Assembly: GCF_003268275.1 (NCBI RefSeq)
Contig: NZ_QLYR01000013.1
Span: forward strand, 1 to 47,366
Source of the DNA: Hydrogeniiclostridium mannosilyticum
GTDB lineage: Bacteria > Bacillota > Clostridia > Oscillospirales > Acutalibacteraceae
Reading direction: 5' to 3'
Length of the DNA: 47,366 bases
Below, one piece after another: positions 39,540-47,366 of the stretch. Under the pieces are notes generated by a model. It was given only the letters and a program-made list of their open reading frames with translations. It searched no databases and was not told where the DNA came from. The position numbers were made by a program, and so were the translations under genes. Position 1 is the first letter of the stretch, and each line of letters starts with the position of its first letter.

Positions 39540-40430
39540 TCAGGTTCCGCTGGAGGATCGGGCGCTTTTTCGGTATTCGCCTGGAGTTTTTCCGCAAGTA
39601 GCTGAAAAGAGCGAGTAGAAAAACTTGATGTCATGGTAGCCGCATTTTTCCGCAATATCGGCAACTGTACCGGTGGTCTGAGATAATAGTTCACAGGCCT
39701 TTTTAATTCTGATTTCCTGCAGCGCCTTGATAATACTTTTTCCAGTGACTTCCTTGAAAATGCGCGCGAAATAGCCGGTACTAACATATGCGTTTTTCGC
39801 TAAAACCTCACAACAAATAGCGGTGTTAAAATGTTCATTCATATATTTTAGTGAATTTTCGACAATAAGCTTTTTATATATGCCTTTATTCTGAGACTGC
39901 CCGGAATCATCCCGGTACAGTCGAAACATCAGTAGCAGCAGTTTCGTCAGGTCTAACCGCAGCAGCTGTTCATATCCGTCCAGGCATTTGGCAGACTCAG
40001 CGTACATTTCATCCAGAAGGGACCTGATTTCTCTGGTAGGCAGATCTTGCAGCAAGATATGATCCTTTTTATTATCCGGAAAATTAAAGGAATGAAAAAG
40101 ATACTCGCAAGCAACCTGTACAAAGCTTTCACAGCCTTCAAAGGAGATGTCGACGGCCGACGGGTGGAATATACAATTATATCCGCGTAATCTTCCGTCA
40201 TGAGAATATAAGCGGTGCGGAACCTCCGGACTGAGTATTATCATATCTCCAGCAGAAACCGCTTCCTCCGATTTAACAAGGCTATGGCGGCCTTTGCCGG
40301 AGGTAATATATGCAATCTCGATAAAATCGTGAGTATGTAGGCGGCTGTCGTCTCCTATGTCAAATTTTTCTATGTAAATGTCACGTCGTTTTACAAGGTA
40401 ATTGTCTGCGCTTATTTTTGAATATTTCAT
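39540..40430 (-). CDS. AraC-family transcriptional regulator
   Basis: A 296-aa protein. The N-terminal half is a cupin sensor (LHTHDFIEIAYITSGKGRHSL near residue 31, SPEVPHRLYSHDG near 67), the C-terminal 100 residues are a double helix-turn-helix (YFARIFKEVTGKSIIKALQE, then ELLSQTTGTVADIAEKCGYHD and FFYSLFSATCGKTPGEYRK). It probably senses a sugar and activates the divergent GH78-like and GH43-like genes that start 260 bases away. The intergenic region holds a weak plus-strand promoter (TTCAAT near 40582, TACAAT near 40605). Confidence 0.92.
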   Translation of the reverse strand: MKYSKISADNYLVKRRDIYIEKFDIGDDSRLHTHDFIEIAYITSGKGRHSLVKSEEAVSAGDMIILSPEVPHRLYSHDGRLRGYNCIFHPSAVDISFEGCESFVQVACEYLFHSFNFPDNKKDHILLQDLPTREIRSLLDEMYAESAKCLDGYEQLLRLDLTKLLLLMFRLYRDDSGQSQNKGIYKKLIVENSLKYMNEHFNTAICCEVLAKNAYVSTGYFARIFKEVTGKSIIKALQEIRIKKACELLSQTTGTVADIAEKCGYHDIKFFYSLFSATCGKTPGEYRKSARSSSGT

Positions 40431-40690
40431 CGATCATCACCACCGCGTTTGAAAAAATAGCCATTAAATAAAGTATAAGTAAATCCGGCTGCGTTTTCAA
40501 TGCGATTTTTGATTTACGGGTTATAAATTAGAAAAAGATCAAATCGGTTTGGATTGCCCCCAAATCCGTAATAAAGGCCCATTCAATATATTGCCGGCTA
40601 TTGATACAATAAAGCTGATAGCATGCGTTGGTAGACGGTGGTTTTAGCCGGCATAATGCGCTATAAAAAGAGGCATATGAGGTGAAACAA

Positions 40691-43099
40691 ATGAGCAGAG
40701 TCCGTTTGGATGGGTTCTCAATAAATGAGCCGTACAGCTGTGTGTCAGGGGGGCGTTATACCCGAAAAATACCCCCTTATTCGCCGGACCCGTTTGTAAA
40801 TTATCGGTGGGATAAGGTGTCGCATAATGACGGATTTCAAATATTTACAGCTTATCCTATTTCATACTCAGCGAATCATGCTGAGCATTTTTCAGGGCTT
40901 GACACAATCACCGCAGGTAAAGTCAATATCAAGGTAAGCGGTACGGGAAGTATATTATTGGATTTTGGCGTAGAATATGCAGCTTGGTTAGAGATAGACA
41001 GCCCGGATTTATCGGGGCATATTACATTGGGAATCAGCGAGTATAATAAGCCTGCGTTTGTAAATTCGGGGCCCAAGTCGCCCGCAAAAACCGCGGAGCC
41101 GGTAAGATATGGGGATACATACCGCTTAGAGCTTAATGACGAGCTATACGAAGGCGTAAGATTTGGCTTTATCAATATTACCGGTTTTGATAAGCCGTTT
41201 CACATCACGCAAATCCGTCTTGTTTGCCAGCTAAAGCCTGCTAATTACAATGGAAGCTTTAGCTGCGACAATGAGCTGTTAAACAAGATATGGTACACTG
41301 CGGCGTATGTTCTTCGTGTTAATTTTAAAAAGGACTATTTTGCAGCAATACTGATGGATAGGGGGGACCGCCACTCCTGGACGGGAGATGCCTATACGGC
41401 GCAGGCTGCGGCCTTGCCCTGCTTTGCCAACTATGATTTTGTCCTTGAAAACCTTCATTATACAGCCGTACATCCAAATGGTATTGAGAGCTTTGAATTA
41501 TACTGGGTGCAAAGCCTTATTGATTATTACGAATATACCGGAGATAAAAACGGGGTTCGGGAGCTGCTGCCGCATGCATTAAACCGTCTTGACCATGCGT
41601 ATGAGATTTACGGAACCAATCCGCCGTTAGGTTTTTTTGGCTGGGATGAACGCCTGGGAGCTGGTTTTGAAGCCCCCGGCATTTTGGAAAACCAGTACTC
41701 CTACAGTTTTTTGGCGATAGAGGTATGGAAGGCGTTTGCTGTAGTTCTGGAGGATTTGGGGGAGAAAATGGCGGCGGAGCAATACCGCGGCTACGCGGCG
41801 CAAAAAATAGCCGGGCTTAAAAGCACTGGCGCTTGGCATAAGCGCTGCGGGCTCCATGCGCTGTGCGGCGCAGTAAATGCCGGCCTGGATGATTGTGAAG
41901 TAAGAGATAAGCTGAGAAATAAGTATTTTGCAGATCGTGTAAATAGGGTGTCCTACTCCCCCTTTAATGAGTATTTTATTTTACAGGCTATGAGCAAAAT
42001 AGGAAGCTACGATGCGGCCATTTCATCAATCCTTGACTTATGGGGTGGGCAAATTAAGTACGGGGGCACCACATTTTTTGAAACGTTTCGTCCCGATTGG
42101 GCGAACGTGCTCGGCGCCAACGATCCTGTTCCAAATAATCAGGCGGGATATACGAGCTTGGCGCACCCTTGGAGCGCGGGGGTTTTAGCCTGGCTTAGCG
42201 AAGAAATTTTAGGAATCAAAGCGGAAAAAGCGGGGTTTAAAACGTTTACCGTAACCCCGCATTTAGGCCGCCAATTAAATCGAGTATCGGGGGAAATGCC
42301 AACCCCTTACGGGACGATCTCGGCGTCCTTCGACATGGAAACCGGGCATCATGTAGTTATGGTTCCGAGCGGAACAACGGCAACGGTAGGGGTCCCCAAG
42401 GCCGGCCGGGCAATTATCTACATAAAGCAGAATGGCCGGCTGGCTTCTGCGAGCCATGAGGATCAGGATTTTATTTATTTTACCTTTTTAACAGCGGGGG
42501 AATACAGGTTTGATGTACTGTATGAAGGTGAGAAGCGTGGCTATATCCCCCCGGAATATAAGTACCCGGCTGATTTTCTTGGGTTTGACCGCGAAACAAA
42601 AGGGCAATGGGGCTTAGCCTATGGGAAGGATGGGTATTGGCTCTGCGGTTATCCGTCTGATAATGCGAAGCAGCTTCCTGATTACGTCAGTAATATTCGT
42701 TTTGCAAAAGGAGAGGACAGGACCTTTACGGCGGTGTCTTCAGAAGCAAGAAGCATGTACTCCAACCGCGACAACATAGGCGCCAGGGCCCTGGGCGGAT
42801 ACCAGTCGAGGTACAACCAGGCCTGCTACCAGACTTTTACGGTAGACATTGATCTTGCCTATGACCATACGTATACAGTGGCCCTGTATTTTGTTGACTG
42901 GGAAAAGGAAGGAAAAAGCCTTGCCGTCGAAATGTTTGACGGTAAAACCTTTGAGTTGGTGGCGCCTGTCAGGATAGTGGAGGACCATAGAGAGGGGGTA
43001 TATGCAATATACAAATACAATCGGCCCGCTCGGTTCAGGATTGATCATATCAGGGGTGAATATGTCTCGCTTTCCGGCCTGTTCTTTGGGTTAAATTAA
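40691..43099 (+). CDS. GH78-like (alpha-L-rhamnosidase-type) glycoside hydrolase with C-terminal extra domain
   Basis: An 802-aa protein. An N-terminal beta-sandwich (residues about 50-175) is followed by the (alpha/alpha)6 barrel with YFAAILMDRGDRHSWTGDAYTA near 217 in the place of the GH78 DCPxRERxxWxGD signature, and by GGTTFFETFRPDW and SLAHPWSAGV. The C-terminal 200 residues (from about 600: FDRETKGQWGLAYGKDGYWLC) form a second beta-rich domain that I do not name. There is no signal peptide. ATG 40691 follows GAGGTG; GTG 40682 in frame is the alternative. It is under the divergent AraC-type gene, with the GH43-like gene behind it. Confidence 0.75.
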   Translation: MSRVRLDGFSINEPYSCVSGGRYTRKIPPYSPDPFVNYRWDKVSHNDGFQIFTAYPISYSANHAEHFSGLDTITAGKVNIKVSGTGSILLDFGVEYAAWLEIDSPDLSGHITLGISEYNKPAFVNSGPKSPAKTAEPVRYGDTYRLELNDELYEGVRFGFINITGFDKPFHITQIRLVCQLKPANYNGSFSCDNELLNKIWYTAAYVLRVNFKKDYFAAILMDRGDRHSWTGDAYTAQAAALPCFANYDFVLENLHYTAVHPNGIESFELYWVQSLIDYYEYTGDKNGVRELLPHALNRLDHAYEIYGTNPPLGFFGWDERLGAGFEAPGILENQYSYSFLAIEVWKAFAVVLEDLGEKMAAEQYRGYAAQKIAGLKSTGAWHKRCGLHALCGAVNAGLDDCEVRDKLRNKYFADRVNRVSYSPFNEYFILQAMSKIGSYDAAISSILDLWGGQIKYGGTTFFETFRPDWANVLGANDPVPNNQAGYTSLAHPWSAGVLAWLSEEILGIKAEKAGFKTFTVTPHLGRQLNRVSGEMPTPYGTISASFDMETGHHVVMVPSGTTATVGVPKAGRAIIYIKQNGRLASASHEDQDFIYFTFLTAGEYRFDVLYEGEKRGYIPPEYKYPADFLGFDRETKGQWGLAYGKDGYWLCGYPSDNAKQLPDYVSNIRFAKGEDRTFTAVSSEARSMYSNRDNIGARALGGYQSRYNQACYQTFTVDIDLAYDHTYTVALYFVDWEKEGKSLAVEMFDGKTFELVAPVRIVEDHREGVYAIYKYNRPARFRIDHIRGEYVSLSGLFFGLN

Positions 43100-43140
43100 A
43101 GGTAAATTGCCGGAAAAATAAATTTATAAGGGAGAGAAAT

Positions 43141-44190
43141 ATGCGCTATTTAGCAGGTGTAAAGGATTTGGGAATTGTTTTGTCCCCGGACAGTGTAGCG
43201 GAAAAGATGTATAAATGGGATGGAGGCGGTGTTAGAGAGGCAATTTTAAACCGCGTTGGAGAATACTACTATCTCTCTTACGATGCGGCTATGCCGGAAA
43301 AGACGGCGGAAAGCTACTGGAATGCCTGTACTGCCCGCAGCAGGGACCTTGTTCACTGGGAAAAATTAGGCGTGAGCCTTTATACCTCTGCAATTGTGCA
43401 CCCGGGTTCAGACAGAAAAGATTGTTGCAGCGCCTCTTCCCCGTGGAGTTTTTACGACGGGAACAGGTGGTATAGGTTCTATCTGGGCGCGGATCACTGC
43501 TCTGAGGAGGGAGTTCCTGCGTTTGCATATTCAACCATGCTTGCGACGTCAGACTCCATAGAAGGCCCGTGGATAAAAGAGTGTGACCGGTTGCACGCTG
43601 AGAAGCACGTTTGCTTCCGGGTTGGAAAGCCAGGCGCCTGGGATGATGAGACGGCTTCTCCGGGAGAGGTATTGCTGAATCCTAAATATGGCCTTGTTCC
43701 AGGAAGTAAAAAATATATGATGTTTTATAGCGGATCCTGCTCCGGGGTCACGCGCCGGTCCTTGGGAATAGCACGGACGGATGATTTATCTATATGCGAT
43801 GATTATGATAAGGATAAGGGGAATTTTTGGGTTAAGGATCCTGAGCCGATTCTGCCGCCGGCCGAGGATATAGAAAACTCATCCCTCTATTATGAAGAGC
43901 GTACAGGGCGTTATTGGCTGTTTACAAACCATATTTATCAAAATTCGTATACAGACGCAGTATGGGCCTATTGGACGACCGATATAGACCGCTGGAGCCA
44001 GGAGGATAAGGCGATTGTTATTGACCGCAACGTAAGCACATGGGCAAAAGGTGCAATTGGGATGCCGGCTGTTTGTCCAACGGATCATGGAACACTTGCA
44101 CTGCTCTATGATGGAGTGAACGGAACGGGAACCGGCCATTTAGACCGCCATATAGGGCTGGCGGAAATCTCGTTGCCATTAAGCTTTTGA
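43141..44190 (+). CDS. GH43/GH32-type five-bladed beta-propeller glycosidase
   Basis: A 349-aa protein with repeated propeller blades: YYLSYDAA, TARSRDLVHWEKLG, WSFYDGNRWYRFYLGAD, TSDSIEGPWIKE, YMMFYSG and LGIARTDDL, the pattern of family 43/32/130-type enzymes. DETASPGEVLLNP and YYEERTGRYWLFTNH supply acidic residues that may be catalytic. It probably acts together with the GH78-like enzyme 41 bases upstream on a plant or mucin glycan. AAGGGAGAG precedes the ATG. The exact family is not certain. Confidence 0.75.
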   Translation: MRYLAGVKDLGIVLSPDSVAEKMYKWDGGGVREAILNRVGEYYYLSYDAAMPEKTAESYWNACTARSRDLVHWEKLGVSLYTSAIVHPGSDRKDCCSASSPWSFYDGNRWYRFYLGADHCSEEGVPAFAYSTMLATSDSIEGPWIKECDRLHAEKHVCFRVGKPGAWDDETASPGEVLLNPKYGLVPGSKKYMMFYSGSCSGVTRRSLGIARTDDLSICDDYDKDKGNFWVKDPEPILPPAEDIENSSLYYEERTGRYWLFTNHIYQNSYTDAVWAYWTTDIDRWSQEDKAIVIDRNVSTWAKGAIGMPAVCPTDHGTLALLYDGVNGTGTGHLDRHIGLAEISLPLSF

Positions 44191-44293
44191 CAGTATTTTA
44201 AAGCTGGCGCTGTGGGTGCTGGAGAAGGGAAGGAGTTAATTTTATAATAATACGGAAAAGCCGCTTACCTAAAAAGTCAGCTTAGGCTCATGC

Positions 44294-44346
44294 AGGCCCG
44301 CTGAAGGCTTCTGTGAAGGAAGCCCTCGGCGGGCCGATTTTTATTT
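44294..44346 (+). terminator. Terminator after GH78/GH43 operon
   Basis: GGCCCGC and inner GGCTTC pair with GAAGCC and GCGGGCC; followed by GATTTTTATTT. Confidence 0.85.
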
Positions 44347-44356
44347 ATTAGTGGAC

Positions 44357-44385
44357 TTGACAATTCTGTGATTACTGTATATACT
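44357..44385 (+). promoter_or_regulatory. Promoter of the gntR-ABC operon with tandem ACTGTATAT
   Basis: TTGACA at 44357-44362 and TATACT at 44380-44385, spacer 17. ACTGTATAT occurs twice in tandem (44374-44391) across the -10, a likely binding site for the GntR-type regulator encoded next. Confidence 0.8.
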
Positions 44386-44412
44386 GTATATTAACAGATG
44401 TAGGAGGTGGTT

Positions 44413-44790
44413 GTGATTGATATTTTCATCAGTAATACCAGTGGCCAGCCGATTTATGACCAGATTTATTCACAAATCAAGGGACTGATTATTTCCGGGC
44501 AATTAGGTGAAGGAGAGGCGCTGCCTTCCATCCGCGGCCTTGCAAAGGAGCTGCGCATCAGCGTCATCACGACAAAGCGCGCTTATGATGAGCTGGAGCG
44601 CGAGGGCTTTATCTACACTGTGGCAGGCAAGGGGTGTTTTGTCGCGCAAAAGAATGTTGAGATGCTGCGCGAAGAAAACCTGAAGAAAATTGAGGGCCTA
44701 ATGCAGCAAATTGCGGTGCTGGCCGCCAGCTGCAATTTGACGGAGAAGGAGCTTATCCAAATGTTCCAACTCCTATACCGGGAGGAATGA
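44413..44790 (+). CDS. GntR-family regulator, YtrA type
   Basis: A 125-aa repressor: a winged helix-turn-helix of GntR type (QPIYDQIYSQIKGLIISGQ, then LPSIRGLAKELRISVITTKRAYDELEREGFI) plus the short helical tail typical of the YtrA subfamily. These act with ABC exporters in the same operon. Start GTG 44413 follows AGGAGG at 44402-44407; GTG 44407 lies inside that site. Its stop overlaps the ABC ATPase start (ATGA), so translation is coupled. It likely controls the operon through the tandem repeats in the promoter. Confidence 0.92.
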   Translation: MIDIFISNTSGQPIYDQIYSQIKGLIISGQLGEGEALPSIRGLAKELRISVITTKRAYDELEREGFIYTVAGKGCFVAQKNVEMLREENLKKIEGLMQQIAVLAASCNLTEKELIQMFQLLYREE

Positions 44791-45650
44791 TGATGAAGAC
44801 CGCAAATGCATTGGAATTAAAGGATGTTAGCAAAAAATATCCGGGCTTTGCCTTGGAGCATATCAGCTTTACGCTGCCGGAGGGGTATATTCTTGGCTTG
44901 GTCGGTGAGAATGGGGCCGGAAAGAGCACGACCATCAAGTTGATTTTAGATAGCATCCAGCGGGACAGCGGTGAAATTTATGTTTTGGGCAAAGATAACC
45001 GCAATCGCTTTCAAATTACCAAGGAAGACATCGGCGTGGTTCTTGACGAAGCGTATTTTCCTGAGAGCATCACGGCTAAACAGGTAAACGCGGTTATGCG
45101 GAATACCTACAAGAAATGGAATGAGGCCCGCTTCAAAAGTTTGCTGGAACGCTTCTCCCTGCCTGAAAAAAAGGCCTTCAAGGGATTTTCACGCGGAATG
45201 AAAATGAAGCTGGCCATTGCTGTCGCACTCTCGCACCACGCCAAGCTTTTGATTTTGGACGAAGCAACAAGCGGGCTGGACCCCATTGTCCGCGATGAGA
45301 TTATCGACCTGTTTTTAGAGTATACGCGGGAGCCAGGAAATTCGATTTTGATTTCATCTCATATTATTAGCGACTTAGAAAAAATGTGTGACTATATTTC
45401 GTTTATGCACCAAGGAAAACTGCTCTTTTTTGAGGAAAAAGACCGTCTTCTGGAGAAATATGGATTGCTGCATTGTTCCAGAGGCGCCTTCGAGGCCCTC
45501 AACCCCAAAGCGGTTAAGGGCTACCGCACCTCAATGTATGGCATGGAGGTGCTTGTCCAGCGCAATGCCGTACCCCGAAGCTTTTCCCTGGAACCGGTAA
45601 CAATGGAAAATATAATTGTACTGCTGGCGAAAGGAGGGTCCGAAAAATGA
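44787..45650 (+). CDS. ABC transporter ATP-binding protein
   Basis: A 287-aa ATPase. Walker A GENGAGKST near residue 42, the signature FSRGMKMKL (in place of LSGGQ), Walker B LLILDEATSGLD and the H-loop SSHIISDLE are all present, the SRGMKMKL form being common in YtrB/EcsA/BcrA-type exporters. It powers the ABC-2 permease encoded next. Three ATGs stand in a row; given GGGAGG at 44780-44785 the third (44793) has the best spacing, but 44787 is kept because of the ATGA overlap with the regulator. It forms an operon with the flanking genes. Confidence 0.93.
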   Translation: MMMKTANALELKDVSKKYPGFALEHISFTLPEGYILGLVGENGAGKSTTIKLILDSIQRDSGEIYVLGKDNRNRFQITKEDIGVVLDEAYFPESITAKQVNAVMRNTYKKWNEARFKSLLERFSLPEKKAFKGFSRGMKMKLAIAVALSHHAKLLILDEATSGLDPIVRDEIIDLFLEYTREPGNSILISSHIISDLEKMCDYISFMHQGKLLFFEEKDRLLEKYGLLHCSRGAFEALNPKAVKGYRTSMYGMEVLVQRNAVPRSFSLEPVTMENIIVLLAKGGSEK

Positions 45651-46276
45651 AGGGGCTTTTATTGAAGGATTGGTTTATTCTCTGGAACCAGTGTAAGTAT
45701 ATGCTGTTTATTCCGGTTGTCTTTATTACCGTGTCAGTCTTGAACCCCGGCAATGAGGGGTTGATATTCTTTTTGATGAGCGGTGTGATTCTAGCCATGT
45801 TTCCGCTTACAATTATGGGGTTTGATGAACGCAGTAAGTGGGATAACTATGCCATGACTATGCCGTACTCACGCACGCAGCTGGTTTTGAGCAAGTATTG
45901 CTTGACCCTGTTTGGAATGGCTGTCGGTTGCGCCCTGTATTTCATCATCAGCTTAGTGGTGGGGTTCATGGGCTGGGGGCATGTTTTTTCTTGGGAACAG
46001 ACCATTTTCCTGCTGGGAATACTGGTTTTCGGCATACTATTTTATTCCGGGCTTACATATCCTTTAATTTTTAAATTTGGTGTAGAAAAAGGACGAATTT
46101 GGTTTTTTGCCACAACAATTTTAGTTTCAGCCGGTGCGGGCTTTTTATATTCTTTCTCTCGAAAATGGGGATTGCAGCTGGATTTTTCACCGGTATGGTT
46201 TTTGGTGCTTGCCGTCATTCTTTTTATCGCTTCGGCATTTTTATCGGTTCATTTTTATAAAAGGCGAGAGTTTTGA
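45647..46276 (+). CDS. ABC-2 type transporter permease
   Basis: A 209-aa membrane protein with six hydrophobic segments (from LKDWFILWNQCKYMLFIPVV to SAFLSVHFYKRRE). Its N-terminus LLLKDWFILWNQCKYM and the loop MPYSRTQLVLSKY (MTMPYSR) are typical of ABC-2 permeases paired with YtrB-like ATPases. It starts with an ATGA overlap at the ATPase stop. Together they probably export a peptide or lipid or respond to cell-envelope stress; the substrate is unknown. Confidence 0.88.
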   Translation: MKGLLLKDWFILWNQCKYMLFIPVVFITVSVLNPGNEGLIFFLMSGVILAMFPLTIMGFDERSKWDNYAMTMPYSRTQLVLSKYCLTLFGMAVGCALYFIISLVVGFMGWGHVFSWEQTIFLLGILVFGILFYSGLTYPLIFKFGVEKGRIWFFATTILVSAGAGFLYSFSRKWGLQLDFSPVWFLVLAVILFIASAFLSVHFYKRREF

Positions 46277-46293
46277 TGTATAGAACCCCCTGA

Positions 46294-46329
46294 GTCCCCG
46301 CGGAGCCGCAGCTCCGCGGGGACCCTTTT
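46294..46329 (+). terminator. Terminator after the gntR-ABC operon
   Basis: Perfect 13-base arms GTCCCCGCGGAGC / GCTCCGCGGGGAC around CGCA, then CCTTTTT. Confidence 0.92.
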
Positions 46330-46640
46330 TCTTCTTTACTGCCGGATATGTTGTGCTCAGGACATAGTTTACCGTCTGCCGGGAGGCGGTCTTGTAAGCT
46401 GCAATTATTTATCATAGGGGCCGGGCTTTCTTTCGCGGCCTGCCCTCCGGCGAGTTTTTCTGTCAAAAGAAATCCTTTTGCGTTTTAGGCTGAATTGCCT
46501 TGATGCCGTCTCTGCTATGCGAGTATTTACAGGGGAAAGAGAAGATTAGTTTCATCTAAGTGAAGACTGCTTATTTTTTATTGTTTTTTAGAAAGGAGAG
46601 GGTGTGCTACTTTTATTATGCTGACAGTCTTGAATATTAT
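46330..46640 (+). other. Gene-free stretch
   Basis: No supported gene or RNA. An AAAGGAG at about 46592 is followed by a frame of only six codons, which I do not call. Confidence 0.4.
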
Positions 46641-46669
46641 TTGACAGTCTCGTCACGATATGGTATTAT
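46641..46669 (+). promoter_or_regulatory. Promoter of the CydD-like ABC gene
   Basis: TTGACA at 46641-46646 and TATTAT at 46664-46669, spacer 17. A short inverted repeat TTAG CTCTAA CTAA lies just downstream at about 46679-46692. Confidence 0.7.
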
Positions 46670-46753
46670 ACTAGAAATTAGCTCTAACTAACTCGATACC
46701 TGCAACGGATTACTTTGTCCTTCGCAGTGTATAAGCAAAGGCGGAAAACAGAA

Positions 46754-47366
46754 ATGATGATAAACAAGCGGCTGATCGGGACGGTCAGCGAGAGTAAAAA
46801 GTACATCGCCGGGAATGTCATATTGCAATGGTGCTCCCTGGCGGCGAACATCGCCATGATGTTCAGTATTACGGGTTTGCTTGCAAGTTTGTTCTACGGA
46901 AGCGCCAATGCAGGCTCTTTATGGATAACGGCGGCAGCAACGCTTATAGCGTTGGCGATCCGGTTCCTCTGTGCCATAGGAGCCAGCCGGATGAGCTACT
47001 TGTCTTCCAAAGCAGTAAAGAAAACCCTGCGGGAACAAATTTATAAAAAGCTTTTGCGGCTTGGCGCTTCCTACAAGGAACAGGTCAAGACCTCGGAGGT
47101 TGTTCAAGTGGCTGTCGAGGGCGTCGATCAGCTGGAAACCTATTTCGGCGCCTACCTGCCCCAGTTTTTTTATTCGATGTTGGCTCCCCTGACACTGTTT
47201 ATTGTGTTATGTTTCATCAATATCCCCTCGGCCATTGTACTGCTGGTCTGTGTGCCGCTGATCCCCGTAGCGATTGCGGCGGTGCAGACCTGGGCGAAAA
47301 AGCTGCTCTCCAAATACTGGGGGCAGTACACGGCGCTGGGCGATACCTTTTTAGAGAATTTGCAGG
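46754..47366 (+). CDS. CydD-like ABC transporter, membrane/ATPase fusion (3' truncated by window edge)
   Basis: An open frame from ATG 46754 to the window end, 204 codons. It holds the N-terminal ABC membrane domain: about four hydrophobic segments (GNVILQWCSLAANIAMMFSI, SLWITAAATLIALAIRFLCA, FYSMLAPLTLFIVLCFI, VCVPLIPVAIAAVQ) and the coupling region LGASYKEQVKTSEVVQVAVEGVDQLETYFGAYLPQF, typical of CydD/CydC-like ABC exporters, which move cysteine or glutathione for cytochrome bd assembly. The nucleotide-binding domain is beyond the edge. A weak site AGGCGG stands before the ATG. Confidence 0.8.
   Translation, partial: MMINKRLIGTVSESKKYIAGNVILQWCSLAANIAMMFSITGLLASLFYGSANAGSLWITAAATLIALAIRFLCAIGASRMSYLSSKAVKKTLREQIYKKLLRLGASYKEQVKTSEVVQVAVEGVDQLETYFGAYLPQFFYSMLAPLTLFIVLCFINIPSAIVLLVCVPLIPVAIAAVQTWAKKLLSKYWGQYTALGDTFLENLQ

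Overview
The window looks like a chromosomal piece of a low-to-mid GC, Gram-positive anaerobe of the class Clostridia, probably an Oscillospiraceae/Ruminococcaceae gut-type organism. This is inferred from AGGAGG-type ribosome binding sites, GTG/TTG starts, KdpF, a CsoR-type repressor, lic/teichoic-acid genes, Spx/ArsC-type proteins and degenerate conjugative-element debris; no rRNA or marker gene confirms it.

Layout. 1-353: tail of an unrecognised, probably mobile-element gene and its terminator. 354-2244: an NhaC-type antiporter with a macro-domain protein. 2381-8023: a kdp potassium-pump operon (two tiny membrane peptides including KdpF, then KdpA, KdpB, KdpC and an unrecognised 296-aa protein) with no kdpDE in the window. 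8024-13100: accessory region with a CsoR-family repressor, a P1B metal ATPase, a small membrane protein, broken relics of a conjugative element (KTR-type zinc protein, relaxase C-terminus, zinc ribbon), repeated hairpins and two tRNA-Leu genes. 13098-20356: XRE regulator, GH78-type hydrolase, LURP-one-like protein, SGNH hydrolase, GNAT, LacI regulator and TVP38-type membrane protein. 20673-23704: two COG0523/CobW-type GTPases, the second with a C-terminal YcgQ-like domain, then an MBL-fold hydrolase and a small protein. 23886-27235: sugar/redox enzymes (DUF4432 epimerase-like, SDR, ArsC/Spx-like, aldo/keto reductase).

27402-29195: an XRE regulator, then three tiny ribbon-helix-helix proteins (two of them too short for a standard ORF list), palindromic AAGTACA sites and an unrecognised 238-aa gene. 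29411-31129: GH71/99-like protein. 31291-31575: promoter plus a candidate structured RNA whose outer stem overlaps a terminator stem. 31675-38451: a cell-surface operon: CDP-glycerol glycerophosphotransferase, a fusion of a YidC-like domain to a sulfatase-fold domain, then licC, licA and licB for phosphocholine. 38680-39465: TatD. 39540-44190: AraC regulator facing a GH78-like and a GH43-like enzyme. 44413-46276: YtrA-type GntR regulator with an ABC-2 exporter. 46754-end: start of a CydD-like ABC transporter.

The most promising material is the 31291-38451 block. A YidC-like domain, which by my alignment has lost the conserved groove arginine, is joined to an extracellular phosphotransferase/sulfatase-type domain in a phosphocholine operon that has licA, licB and licC but no licD, and a possible RNA switch precedes the operon. 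Second is the RHH/AAGTACA circuit. All family assignments are from reading motifs; no database search was run.
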